From: JAISFI01 sp031553775
Lineage (GTDB): Bacteria; Bacteroidota; Bacteroidia; Bacteroidales; Azobacteroidaceae
Assembly: GCA_031553775.1 (NCBI GenBank)
Contig: JAVBLA010000021.1
Location: 1-64,000 of the forward strand
DNA length: 64,000 bases
Direction: 5' to 3'
Both the position numbers and the translations under genes were made by a program. Shown piece by piece: positions 1 through 8,667 of the stretch. Below the pieces are notes generated by a model. That model did not search any database. It had not been told where the DNA came from and was given only the letters and a program-made list of their open reading frames with translations. The stretch's first letter is position 1; each line of letters begins with the position of its first letter.

Positions 1-37
1 TAATCCCCCGCTGGGGGGCAGGGGGACAATACCTTGC

Positions 38-125
38 TGTCGAAAAGCTGTCTGAGGGAGAGAGCGCAGCGAGCGAACGAGTTCTTTTCGACAAAGCGCC
101 TTTTTTTGGTACCTTTTTTTGGCGC
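38..125. other. Structured intergenic element at the window edge
   Basis: A 10-bp perfect inverted repeat (TGTCGAAAAG at 38-47, CTTTTCGACA at 84-93) encloses a purine-rich loop. It is followed by a second small stem (GCGCC at 96-100, GGCGC at 121-125) around poly-T runs. It has no coding potential. It could be the 3' end or terminator of an upstream transcript, or a dispersed intergenic repeat. No second copy is present in the window. Confidence 0.4.
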
Positions 126-223
126 AGCAAAAAAAGATACAGAAAGTATTTTATTCAAAATGTTTTACACAAAAAACATTCTCTCACCCCCTAATTAAAT
201 TATTCCAAACCCCAAAAAATAAC

Positions 224-231
224 TACCTTTG
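224..231 (+). promoter_or_regulatory. Bacteroidetes -7 promoter box for pbpC
   Basis: TACCTTTG matches the Bacteroidetes -7 consensus TAnnTTTG. No clear -33 TTTG lies about 20 bp upstream. Transcription would begin near 236-240, inside the first possible start codons of the next gene, which argues that translation begins at the later ATG at 286. Confidence 0.45.
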
Positions 232-285
232 CTCTCTATGTGGAGCCTCTTTTTGAGCAATATAAATAAGATCATCCGGCAGTGT

Positions 286-2553
286 ATGGAAAGATTCGGA
301 AAACTTCGTCTCAGGACAAAGCTGATTATCTATATCATTGCCATTCTGCTTATTGCCTATTATTTCTGTCTTCCCCGGAAATTATTCCAAACTCCTTATG
401 CTACGGTAGTAGCCGACCGGAATAACGAATTACTCGGCGCCCGGATTGCCGACGATGGACAATGGAGGTTTCCTCCGTCGGATACGGTTCCCGATAAATT
501 CAAAAAATGTATTATTGAGTTTGAAGACCGGCATTTTTATGCCCATTGGGGAGTCAATCCTCTGGCGATTGGGCGGGCGATCCGGCAAAACCTGAAAGAA
601 AAACGGACGGTGAGCGGGGGAAGCACCATCACCATGCAAACGATTCGTTTGGCTCGTAATAATCCGCGGACAGTAGGGGAAAAGTTGATCGAAATGATCT
701 GGGCCACCCGGTTGGAATTCCGTTATTCCAAGGAAGAAATATTGGGTTTGTATGCATCACATGCTCCTTTCGGAGGGAATGTCGTAGGCTTGGAAGCTGC
801 TTCCTGGCGGTATTTCGGGCATGCAGCACATCATCTGTCATGGGCGGAAGCAGCTACCTTGGCTGTTCTTCCGAATGCACCTTCCATGCTTCACCTGGCT
901 AAAAACCGGGAGGCACTGGCCCAAAAAAGGAATCGATTGCTGAAACGGCTGTTGGATCAGGAGATTATAGATTCGTCTACTTATGAGCTGGCTTTAGCGG
1001 AAGTGTTACCTTCCGAACCTTTGCCTTTGCCGCAAATTGCTCCGCATTGGGTGACAAATTTCTATAAAAATCATAAAGGAGAGTATATCACTTCTTCCGT
1101 TGATAAAGACTTGCAGATACAGGTAGAAAATCTGCTTGATCGCTGGAATGAAGAGTTTTTACGGAGCGATATCCGGAATATTGCAGCAATTGTATTCGAT
1201 GTCAGGGCAGACGAAGTGCTGGCTTATTGCGGAAATGTCCATTTTGAGAACAAATCGTCGGGAAATCAGGTAGACGTGATCCGGGCCCCGAGAAGTACGG
1301 GAAGCATTTTGAAACCATTCCTGTATGCTACAATGTTGCAGGAAGGAGATATCTTACCACATACCCTGCTTCCGGATATTCCTGTCAATATCAATGGCTT
1401 TACCCCGCAGAATTTCAATCTTCAGTTCGATGGCGCCGTTCCGGCGTCGGAAGCCCTGGCCCGTTCGCTGAATATCCCTGCCGTTCAAATGTTACGGACG
1501 TACAGTGTTCCTAAATTTTACGATTTTCTCAAAAAAATGGGCCTCAGTACCTTGAATAAATCGGCTTCTCACTATGGTTTGTCTCTTATTCTGGGAGGTG
1601 CAGAAGCCACTTTGTGGGATGTGTCGGGTGCTTATAAAAACATGGGCAGGGTGCTACAGGAACTGGATGCTCCCTGTCCGCTGACCCGTGCATCGATCTG
1701 GCAGACTTTTGAAGCCATTACTGAAGTGAACCGTCCTGAAGAAATCGACTGGCATTCTATCCCTTCCATGCAGACCATTGCCTGGAAAACAGGAACAAGT
1801 TATGGATTCCGTGATGGCTGGGCTGTAGGAGTCACTCCCCGTTTTGTGGTGGGTGTCTGGGTCGGTAATGCCGGAGGAGAAGGAAAGCCTGGATTGACCG
1901 GTGCCCGTACGGCCGGTCCGGTGATGTTCGATATATTCAACCTGTTGCCCGTGTCCCATTGGTTTGAATTGCCCTATGGAGATATGATCGAAGCAGAAGT
2001 GTGCCGGATTTCCGGTCACCTGAAATCTCCCTTTTGCGAAGAAACAGATTCCGTGCTGATTTGCCCTGCCGGCCTGAAAACCAATACCTGTCCGTATCAT
2101 ATTGAAGTGAATGTAACGGAAGATGAAAGTCACCGGGTATATGAGAATTGTTCCGGAAATGCCGGAATTATGCGGAAAAACTGGTTTGTCCTGCCTCCTG
2201 CCTGGGAATGGTATTATAAACAACACCATCCTTCATACAAGCCGCTTCCCCCATTCAAAGCAGGTTGTGGAAATGACGGCACTTATTTACCGATGCAGTT
2301 TATTTATCCGCAGGGTAATACCCGTATATTTCTTCCTAAGCAATTGGATGGTAGTAAAGGAAAAATTGTATTCAATCTGGCACATAGTAACAGCGGTGCG
2401 GTTGTGTACTGGCATTTGGATGATAAATATGTGACTTCCACCCGGAATATCCATCAACTGGCGCTATCGCCCGAACCCGGAAAACATTCGGTAACCGTAG
2501 TGGATAATGAAGGAAATACTCTGTCTATTGTGGTATGGATAGATACACAATAG
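286..2553 (+). CDS. pbpC: Penicillin-binding protein 1C (bifunctional transglycosylase/transpeptidase)
   Basis: Peptidoglycan synthase of the PBP1C type, anchored in the inner membrane with its catalytic domains in the periplasm. A basic N-terminus precedes one membrane segment (LIIYIIAILLIAYYFC). The GT51 glycosyltransferase domain follows, with EDRHFYAHWGVN and GGSTITMQTIRLARN. The transpeptidase domain has the active serine in RSTGSILKPF and the KTGTS box. The C-terminus matches the BiPBP_C domain typical of PBP1C. I chose the ATG at 286 (MERFGKLRLRTK) because an in-frame TTG at 229 and ATG at 238 fall on or next to the likely transcription start. Whole-protein length fits the family. Confidence 0.9.
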   Translation: MERFGKLRLRTKLIIYIIAILLIAYYFCLPRKLFQTPYATVVADRNNELLGARIADDGQWRFPPSDTVPDKFKKCIIEFEDRHFYAHWGVNPLAIGRAIRQNLKEKRTVSGGSTITMQTIRLARNNPRTVGEKLIEMIWATRLEFRYSKEEILGLYASHAPFGGNVVGLEAASWRYFGHAAHHLSWAEAATLAVLPNAPSMLHLAKNREALAQKRNRLLKRLLDQEIIDSSTYELALAEVLPSEPLPLPQIAPHWVTNFYKNHKGEYITSSVDKDLQIQVENLLDRWNEEFLRSDIRNIAAIVFDVRADEVLAYCGNVHFENKSSGNQVDVIRAPRSTGSILKPFLYATMLQEGDILPHTLLPDIPVNINGFTPQNFNLQFDGAVPASEALARSLNIPAVQMLRTYSVPKFYDFLKKMGLSTLNKSASHYGLSLILGGAEATLWDVSGAYKNMGRVLQELDAPCPLTRASIWQTFEAITEVNRPEEIDWHSIPSMQTIAWKTGTSYGFRDGWAVGVTPRFVVGVWVGNAGGEGKPGLTGARTAGPVMFDIFNLLPVSHWFELPYGDMIEAEVCRISGHLKSPFCEETDSVLICPAGLKTNTCPYHIEVNVTEDESHRVYENCSGNAGIMRKNWFVLPPAWEWYYKQHHPSYKPLPPFKAGCGNDGTYLPMQFIYPQGNTRIFLPKQLDGSKGKIVFNLAHSNSGAVVYWHLDDKYVTSTRNIHQLALSPEPGKHSVTVVDNEGNTLSIVVWIDTQ

Positions 2554-2585
2554 TATTAAAAAACTTTCTGCGACATTTGATGTTT

Positions 2586-2593
2586 TATTTTTG
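2586..2593 (+). promoter_or_regulatory. Bacteroidetes -7 promoter box
   Basis: TATTTTTG matches TAnnTTTG and lies 14 bp before the ATG at 2608. No good -33 box was found at the usual 19-21 bp distance, so the call rests on the -7 element alone. Confidence 0.35.
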
Positions 2594-2607
2594 TGACTTA
2601 TTAATAC

Positions 2608-4671
2608 ATGAAGCAAGTAAAACAAAGACCCCGGAGTGAAACGATGGAAGATGTGCTTTCGCGCATCATGGAAACATCTTTCTTCGATAGAGAAAACAGT
2701 ATACGTCTTCTGGTTGACCTATTCCGGAAAATCCGTCCGCCGTATTACGAAAATTATCGGTTTGCCGAGCAAAACCTGCAGCGATTGATTGAAATCCTGA
2801 AAACGGATAAACGAATCCGTTTTTGTTTTTACAGGCTTTTCGGCGAAGTGTTCAAAACTGCTGAAATTATAGAGATATTTACGGAAAGCGGGATTGATGA
2901 CGATAGTGGTTTTTTCCAGGAGTTCAGGCAACGCATCAAATATAAAATCCTTCCGGCGGCTCGTCCACCGGGAAGTTTGCTACATGCCATGGATCAGGTT
3001 TTTTACAAATCGACAGATTATATCTGGATCAGGAATGTCAATAAGAAAATCTGGTTCGATCTTTTCTCTATCCTGCGGTTTAATATCACCCGGTCTGATC
3101 AGTTCCGGCTGAAGCTTTCCCAATCTTTACACATCGTTTCGTCGCGGATTACGGCTTTGAGTGCTAAAAGAGATATCAAACGGTCCATCGACAACCGGGA
3201 ATTATCTTTTTTTATCGAACAAAACCGCTTGTCGATGGAGCTGAGTAATTTTGAAGAACATTCTTCTGTAATTCAGGAAAAGTACCGGATTATTGAGGAA
3301 GACCTGAGAAAAACGCTCCGGTCTTGCGAAGAAATCATTTCCAGATTACAAGTTGAATCGGTTTCCCTGGGAACCAGCATTCAGCAAACGTATTTACTCC
3401 GCCGTATCAGGCAGTTGATATCCAGAATGGCAGCTATTCTGGATATTGCAGCTCATGAACAGTCTGCCGATTTGTGGCAACTGATCAATATCTTTTATAC
3501 GATCGTAAGGAATGAAAATACTAAAAATAGTCTTAAGAGACTGTTTAGAAGTAATATACAGGTACTCGCTTTCAGGATTACCGAACATGAGAGGGATACA
3601 GGAGAGCATTATATAACCAGTGGCAGAAAAGACTTCTGGCATATGTTCAGGTCGGCTATGGGAGGAGGATTGATTGCCGGGATCGTTGCCGTAATTAAAT
3701 GTATATTGCACAATATTAAAATGGCTCCGTTTTGGCAGGGGTTTGCTTATAGTGTCAATTATGCTACAGGATTTGTACTGATACATACTACCGGCTCCAC
3801 CCTGGCTACCAAACAGCCGGCGATGACAGCTTCGGCCATTGCCAGTGCAATAGATGAGAAAAAAAATGATGCCGCTCCCAATATGTCTTCCCTTGCCATC
3901 TTGATTTCCAAAGTCTGGAGAAGTCAGTCGGCCTCCTTTGCCGGAAACTTATTGATTGCTTTTCCGGTGGCGCTTCTGATCGCCTTTGTATGGCATCTGG
4001 TATCGGGACATAACATTATGAGTCCTGAACATTCTCAAGAGTTGTTAGATATGCAGAATCCATTGAAGTCCGCTTGCTTGTTGTATGCCTGTAACACCGG
4101 ATTCTTTCTTTATCTTTCCGGAATTATTACCGGTTACTTCGATAATAAAGTTTTGCATGATAAAATCCCGCAGCGTCTGATAGAGCATCCTTTTCTCAAA
4201 CGTACCTTTCCGGAAACATTTGTGAATCGCCTGGCATCATATACGACGAAAAATCTGGGGCCGATTATCGGAAATGTATGCCTTGGTTTCTTTCTGGGGA
4301 TGGCTGCCTTTTTCGGTGAAATTTTCGGGATAAACTTTGATATCAGGCATATCACCATTTCCACCGGACAATTTGCTGTAGGTTTGCAGGGACTTTCCTA
4401 TCATGTGGGTCTGTTTGATTTATTTTGTACGATTGCCGGTATTCTGTTGATCGGATTCTTAAATTTTTTGGTAAGTTTTTCCCTGGCTTTTTTTACCGCA
4501 TCCATTGCCCGTGGGTTGAAATTCGACCAGTATAAATATTTTTTCAGGTACCTCAGGAGATTATTTTTCAGGTATCCGTTCGATTTTGTATTTCCTCCTA
4601 AGGAACCCCGACAGGAAAAAGATTTGGCTGCGAGAAAAAAACAAACTAATTTTGCAGAAATATCCAATTAA
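2608..4671 (+). CDS. Membrane protein of the site-specific recombinase (Gcr-like) family
   Basis: 687 residues. The N-terminal half (about 1-340) is helical and soluble. The C-terminal half (about 345-660) has several hydrophobic segments, with conserved-looking stretches AMGGGLIAGIVAVIKC, YATGFVLIHTTGSTLATKQ and ITISTGQFAVGLQGLSY. This layout fits the PF10136-type family annotated as site-specific recombinase, named after a gonococcal gene. The multi-spanning architecture makes DNA recombination doubtful, and the true function is not known. It sits alone between pbpC and the S9 peptidase, 54 bp after pbpC. The family call is fairly sure; the biochemical role is not. Confidence 0.65.
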   Translation: MKQVKQRPRSETMEDVLSRIMETSFFDRENSIRLLVDLFRKIRPPYYENYRFAEQNLQRLIEILKTDKRIRFCFYRLFGEVFKTAEIIEIFTESGIDDDSGFFQEFRQRIKYKILPAARPPGSLLHAMDQVFYKSTDYIWIRNVNKKIWFDLFSILRFNITRSDQFRLKLSQSLHIVSSRITALSAKRDIKRSIDNRELSFFIEQNRLSMELSNFEEHSSVIQEKYRIIEEDLRKTLRSCEEIISRLQVESVSLGTSIQQTYLLRRIRQLISRMAAILDIAAHEQSADLWQLINIFYTIVRNENTKNSLKRLFRSNIQVLAFRITEHERDTGEHYITSGRKDFWHMFRSAMGGGLIAGIVAVIKCILHNIKMAPFWQGFAYSVNYATGFVLIHTTGSTLATKQPAMTASAIASAIDEKKNDAAPNMSSLAILISKVWRSQSASFAGNLLIAFPVALLIAFVWHLVSGHNIMSPEHSQELLDMQNPLKSACLLYACNTGFFLYLSGIITGYFDNKVLHDKIPQRLIEHPFLKRTFPETFVNRLASYTTKNLGPIIGNVCLGFFLGMAAFFGEIFGINFDIRHITISTGQFAVGLQGLSYHVGLFDLFCTIAGILLIGFLNFLVSFSLAFFTASIARGLKFDQYKYFFRYLRRLFFRYPFDFVFPPKEPRQEKDLAARKKQTNFAEISN

Positions 4672-4733
4672 ATTATCGCAATATGAAATGTCTATGTATA
4701 TTTCAATTCACCGAAGAATCCGAAAATAACATG

Positions 4734-4770
4734 TCATTTTCAATTGTCAATTGTCAACTCTCAATTATTT
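4734..4770. repeat. Heptad CAATTnT repeat before the S9 peptidase gene
   Basis: About five units of a 7-bp motif (CAATTGT, CAATTGT, CAACTCT, CAATTAT and a leading partial unit) end 4 bp before the ATG at 4775. The same heptad family recurs at 22279-22312, 25430-25446, 26810-26830 and 60199-60230, always at gene borders. Confidence 0.7.
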
Positions 4771-4774
4771 ACGT

Positions 4775-6679
4775 ATGAAAAAGCAGTTTCTTCTTTTGTT
4801 AAGTATTATGCTTGTAACATCATTGATTATGATTAGTTGTAAAGAAACCAGGAAAGAAATACCTCTGATTCCGATGGAGGATTTCTTTAAAAACCCGGAA
4901 AGGGCCGGATATCAGATCTCTCCGGACGGAAAGTACTTTTCTTATTTAGCTCCTTATGAACACCGGATGAATATCTTCGTGCAGGAAATCGGAAAAGATT
5001 CGGCGATCAGAATAACTTCTGAAACCGAACGCAATCTTTCCGGATACTTCTGGGGAAATAACAACCGCCTTCTTTTTGTAAAAGATACCGGCGGAGATGA
5101 AAATTTCCAATTGTACGGTGTGAATGCCGACGGAAGCAACCTGATAGCATTGACTGCTTTCAAGGGTGTGCGCACCACTATTATTGATGATCTTCCCGAT
5201 ATAGAACAGGAAGTAATCGTAGGTCTGAATAAACGCAATCCTGAAATATTCGATCCGTATCGTCTGAATATCGAAACAGGAGAGTTGACTCTGTTAGCCG
5301 AAAATCCGGGAAATATCCAGGGGTGGATGACTGATCACGACGGAAAACTGAGGGTTGCTTTTACATTGGATGGTGTTAACACCAGTCTGCTGTATCGCGA
5401 CACGGAAAAAGAACCGTTCCGTACGGTAATTACCACCAGCTTCAAAGAATCGTTGTCTCCTTATTTCTTTACATTCGATAATCAGCGTTTATTTGCCGGG
5501 TCGAATCTGGGACGGGACAAGAGTGTGCTGGTTGAATTCGATCCTAAAACAGGGAAAGAAACAGCGGTATTATATGAAAATGATACATACGATATCAGTG
5601 GTGCCAGTTATTCCCGTAAAGATAAAAAACTACAGGGAGTTTCTTTTATCGGCCATCAAAAGAGGGAACGTCACTTCTTCGATGAGGATTTCAAAAAGGT
5701 GTTTGACAAACTGAATGCACACCTGCCGAGTGTGGAATTCGGAATTGCCGATGGTACGAAAGACGAAATGAAGTATATTGTTGTATCTTACAGTGATAAA
5801 GCACAAGCTACCTATTATGTTTATGATGTAGCTACCGATAACCTGACAAAAATTGCAGATGTTACTCCCTGGCTGAATGAAAATGAAATGGCGGCCATGA
5901 ATTGTGTGGAATATCAGTCGCGCGACGGTTTAAGAATTGAAGCTTATCTGACCTTACCTGTTGGCTATACAATGGAAACAGCTAAAAATCTTCCGGTGGT
6001 AGTTAATCCGCATGGTGGCCCATGGGCCCGTGATACCTGGGGATTCAATCCGGAAGTACAGTTCCTGGCCAATCGCGGATATGCCGTATTCCAGATGAAT
6101 TTCAGGGGATCTACCGGTTACGGTAAAAAATTCTGGGAGGCATCTTTCAAAGAGTGGGGTAAAAAAATGCAGGATGATATTACCGATGGTGTTAACTGGT
6201 TGGTAGAAAAGAAAATCGCAGATCCCAAACGGGTTGCTATTTATGGCGGAAGCTATGGCGGATATGCTACTTTAGCCGGTTTAACCTTCACTCCCGATCT
6301 GTATAACTGCGGAATCGATTATGTGGGAGTTTCCAATCTCTTCACATTTATGAAAACCATTCCTCCTTACTGGAAACCAATGCTCGATATGATGTATGAA
6401 ATGGTTGGAGATCCGAAAGCCGACAGTACGATGCTGGCTGCAACTTCTCCTGTTTTCCATGCAGATAAGATCCGGGTTCCGTTGTTTGTTGCCCAGGGAG
6501 CTAACGATCCGCGCGTCAACAAAGATGAATCCGACCAGATGGTGGCAGCGCTTAAAAACCGGGGCATTGAAGTTGAATATATGGTAAAAGACAATGAAGG
6601 ACATGGTTTTCACAACGAAGAGAACCGTTTTGACTTCTATCGTGCCATGGAGAAATTCCTGGAACAACATATGAAATAA
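4775..6679 (+). CDS. S9 family (prolyl oligopeptidase-type) peptidase, lipoprotein
   Basis: Secreted or envelope peptidase that would cleave short peptides. The start is ATG 4775, giving MKKQFLLLLSIMLVTSLIM followed by a lipobox-like ISC, so the mature protein is probably lipid-anchored. Residues about 40-380 form a WD40-like beta-propeller. The C-terminal alpha/beta-hydrolase domain has the nucleophile in YGGSYGGYATL, the aspartate in GANDPRVN and the histidine in NEGHGF. An upstream TTG-initiated extension to 4751 would destroy the signal peptide and is rejected. The fumarase gene follows after 26 bp and may be cotranscribed. Confidence 0.88.
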   Translation: MKKQFLLLLSIMLVTSLIMISCKETRKEIPLIPMEDFFKNPERAGYQISPDGKYFSYLAPYEHRMNIFVQEIGKDSAIRITSETERNLSGYFWGNNNRLLFVKDTGGDENFQLYGVNADGSNLIALTAFKGVRTTIIDDLPDIEQEVIVGLNKRNPEIFDPYRLNIETGELTLLAENPGNIQGWMTDHDGKLRVAFTLDGVNTSLLYRDTEKEPFRTVITTSFKESLSPYFFTFDNQRLFAGSNLGRDKSVLVEFDPKTGKETAVLYENDTYDISGASYSRKDKKLQGVSFIGHQKRERHFFDEDFKKVFDKLNAHLPSVEFGIADGTKDEMKYIVVSYSDKAQATYYVYDVATDNLTKIADVTPWLNENEMAAMNCVEYQSRDGLRIEAYLTLPVGYTMETAKNLPVVVNPHGGPWARDTWGFNPEVQFLANRGYAVFQMNFRGSTGYGKKFWEASFKEWGKKMQDDITDGVNWLVEKKIADPKRVAIYGGSYGGYATLAGLTFTPDLYNCGIDYVGVSNLFTFMKTIPPYWKPMLDMMYEMVGDPKADSTMLAATSPVFHADKIRVPLFVAQGANDPRVNKDESDQMVAALKNRGIEVEYMVKDNEGHGFHNEENRFDFYRAMEKFLEQHMK

Positions 6680-6705
6680 TAGTATTAAGATATTAACAGT
6701 AGATC

Positions 6706-8334
6706 ATGGCAACACCCCCATTTAAATACCAGGAACCATTTCCCCTGGGTAAGGACCATACGGAATATTATCTTCTGACACAGGAGGGAGTTTCGGTTTC
6801 TTCATTTGAAGGAAAAGAAATGTTGAAAGTAACCCCGGAGGCGTTGACCCGCCTGGCCAATGCCTGTTTTCACGATTGTTCGTTTTTCCTGCGTCCGGAA
6901 CATCAAAAACAAGTGTCTAAAATCCTTTCCGATCCGGAAGCAAGCGATAACGATAAATATGTGGCGCTGACGATGCTTCGTAATGCGGAAATTTCAGCTA
7001 AGGGAAAACTTCCTTTCTGCCAGGATACCGGAACAGCAACGATTATTGCTAAAAAAGGGCAGCAGGTGTGGACCGGAGGTGGCGACGAAGAAGCTCTTTC
7101 CTTAGGTGTTTACAAAACATATACGGAAGAAAACCTGCGTTATTCGCAGACCATTCCACTGGATATGTATACAGAAAAAAATTCAGGATGTAACCTGCCA
7201 GCTCAAATAGACATACAGGCAGTCGACGGAGACGAATACAAGTTTTTGTGTATTGCCAAAGGAGGAGGGTCTGCCAATAAAACGTATCTTTTTCAGGAAA
7301 CGAAAGCCTTGTTGAATCCGCAGACGTTGGAAAAATTTTTAACGGAAAAGATGGCTTCATTAGGTACTGCAGCTTGTCCTCCTTACCATATTGCTTTTGT
7401 AATCGGAGGTACTTCGGCTGATGCCTGCCTGAAAACAGTTAAACTGGCATCGACTAAATATTACGACAGTCTCCCGACCCAGGGAAATGAAGGCGGACAA
7501 GCTTTCAGGGATATTGAGTTGGAAGAAAGAATACTTCAGGCTGCCCATAAAATCGGATTAGGAGCACAGTTTGGGGGTAAATATCTGGCGCATGATATCC
7601 GGATTGTCCGGCTACCCCGTCATGGAGCCTCCTGTCCGGTAGGCATGGCAGTCTCCTGCTCCGCCGACAGGAATATCAAGGCGAAAATCAATAAAGACGG
7701 AGTCTGGATTGAAAAGATGGAAACCAATCCCGGCAAATACATTCCGGAAGAATTACGGAATGCCGGAGAGGGCGATGCCGTTAAGATCGATCTGAACCGT
7801 CCCATGAAGGAAATTCTGGCTGAATTGACCAAATATCCGGTGGCTACCCGCTTATCTTTGAATGGTACGATCATTGTAGGACGAGATATTGCACATGCCA
7901 AACTGAAAGAACGTTTGGACAGGGGGGAAGGACTTCCGGAATATGTTAAAGACCATCCGATTTATTATGCCGGACCGGCAAAAACGCCGGAGGGTATGGC
8001 TTGTGGTTCCATGGGACCGACTACTGCCGGGCGTATGGATTCATACGTAGATTTATTCCAAAGCCATGGAGGAAGCCTGATTATGCTGGCCAAAGGAAAC
8101 CGCAGTCAGCAGGTAACCGATGCCTGTAAGAAGTACGGCGGTTTTTATCTGGGATCTATTGGAGGTCCGGCTGCTATTCTGGCACAAAACAATATCAAAA
8201 GTATCGAATGTGTTGAATATCCGGAATTGGGAATGGAAGCCATATGGAAAATAGAGGTAGTCGATTTTCCTGCATTCATTCTCGTGGATGATAAAGGAAA
8301 CGACTTTTTTAAACAGATCAAACCGGTCTGTTAA
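6706..8334 (+). CDS. fumA: Fumarate hydratase class I, [4Fe-4S] dependent
   Basis: Interconverts fumarate and malate in the cytoplasm. In anaerobic Bacteroidales it serves the reductive branch leading to succinate. The 542 residues cover both the alpha and beta domains fused, as in E. coli FumA/FumB. The three cluster cysteines fall at residues 105 (PFCQDTG), 224 (TAACPPY) and 318 (AVSCSAD), the same positions as in E. coli FumA. The C-terminal domain carries MACGSMGPTTAGRMDSY. Cluster enzymes of this class are oxygen-sensitive, consistent with an anaerobe. A strong terminator follows 19 bp after the stop. Confidence 0.95.
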   Translation: MATPPFKYQEPFPLGKDHTEYYLLTQEGVSVSSFEGKEMLKVTPEALTRLANACFHDCSFFLRPEHQKQVSKILSDPEASDNDKYVALTMLRNAEISAKGKLPFCQDTGTATIIAKKGQQVWTGGGDEEALSLGVYKTYTEENLRYSQTIPLDMYTEKNSGCNLPAQIDIQAVDGDEYKFLCIAKGGGSANKTYLFQETKALLNPQTLEKFLTEKMASLGTAACPPYHIAFVIGGTSADACLKTVKLASTKYYDSLPTQGNEGGQAFRDIELEERILQAAHKIGLGAQFGGKYLAHDIRIVRLPRHGASCPVGMAVSCSADRNIKAKINKDGVWIEKMETNPGKYIPEELRNAGEGDAVKIDLNRPMKEILAELTKYPVATRLSLNGTIIVGRDIAHAKLKERLDRGEGLPEYVKDHPIYYAGPAKTPEGMACGSMGPTTAGRMDSYVDLFQSHGGSLIMLAKGNRSQQVTDACKKYGGFYLGSIGGPAAILAQNNIKSIECVEYPELGMEAIWKIEVVDFPAFILVDDKGNDFFKQIKPVC

Positions 8335-8352
8335 TCTCCAATATTAGAATGG

Positions 8353-8395
8353 AAGTGGTGCGGATTTTTACAGTATCCGCACCACTTTGTTTTTT
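8353..8395 (+). terminator. Rho-independent terminator after fumarase
   Basis: A 13-bp perfect stem (AAGTGGTGCGGAT at 8353-8365, ATCCGCACCACTT at 8375-8387) with a 9-nt loop is followed by a T-rich run to 8395. Confidence 0.9.
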
Positions 8396-8553
8396 AAATC
8401 AGTGTCCTGGTCTCCATCTTTCCTGGAACTCCTGTTTCTGAATAAGAAATAAGGATATTTTATATCTCTTGCAGAAGTAAGGAAATTCTCTTGGATTTGT
8501 AAAAAAATCCGACGTTTATTTTGTTGATAAAAAGCACTTTACGTTTCATGTCA

Positions 8554-8613
8554 AATTCTCCACATATTCCGTTGAATTCTCCACATTGTTTTGTAAATCC
8601 CGTTGTATGTTTG
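8554..8613 (+). promoter_or_regulatory. Promoter region of the pectate lyase locus with a 21-bp-spaced direct repeat
   Basis: AATTCTCCACAT occurs twice, at 8554-8565 and 8575-8586, exactly 21 bp apart (two helical turns). Nineteen bases after the second copy is a -7 box TATGTTTG at 8606-8613, with no well-placed -33 box. Such spacing is typical of sites for AraC-type regulators, including hybrid two-component systems of Bacteroidales glycan loci. The regulator itself is not in the window. Confidence 0.6.
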
Positions 8614-8667
8614 CATCATGAAAACATGTCAACAAAAATAATATCAACAATTTAATTTTTATTTATC

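Noticed and set aside
1654..2229. A 191-codon minus-strand frame inside pbpC
   Set aside because: It is antisense to the transpeptidase domain, with low-complexity composition and no recognisable features.
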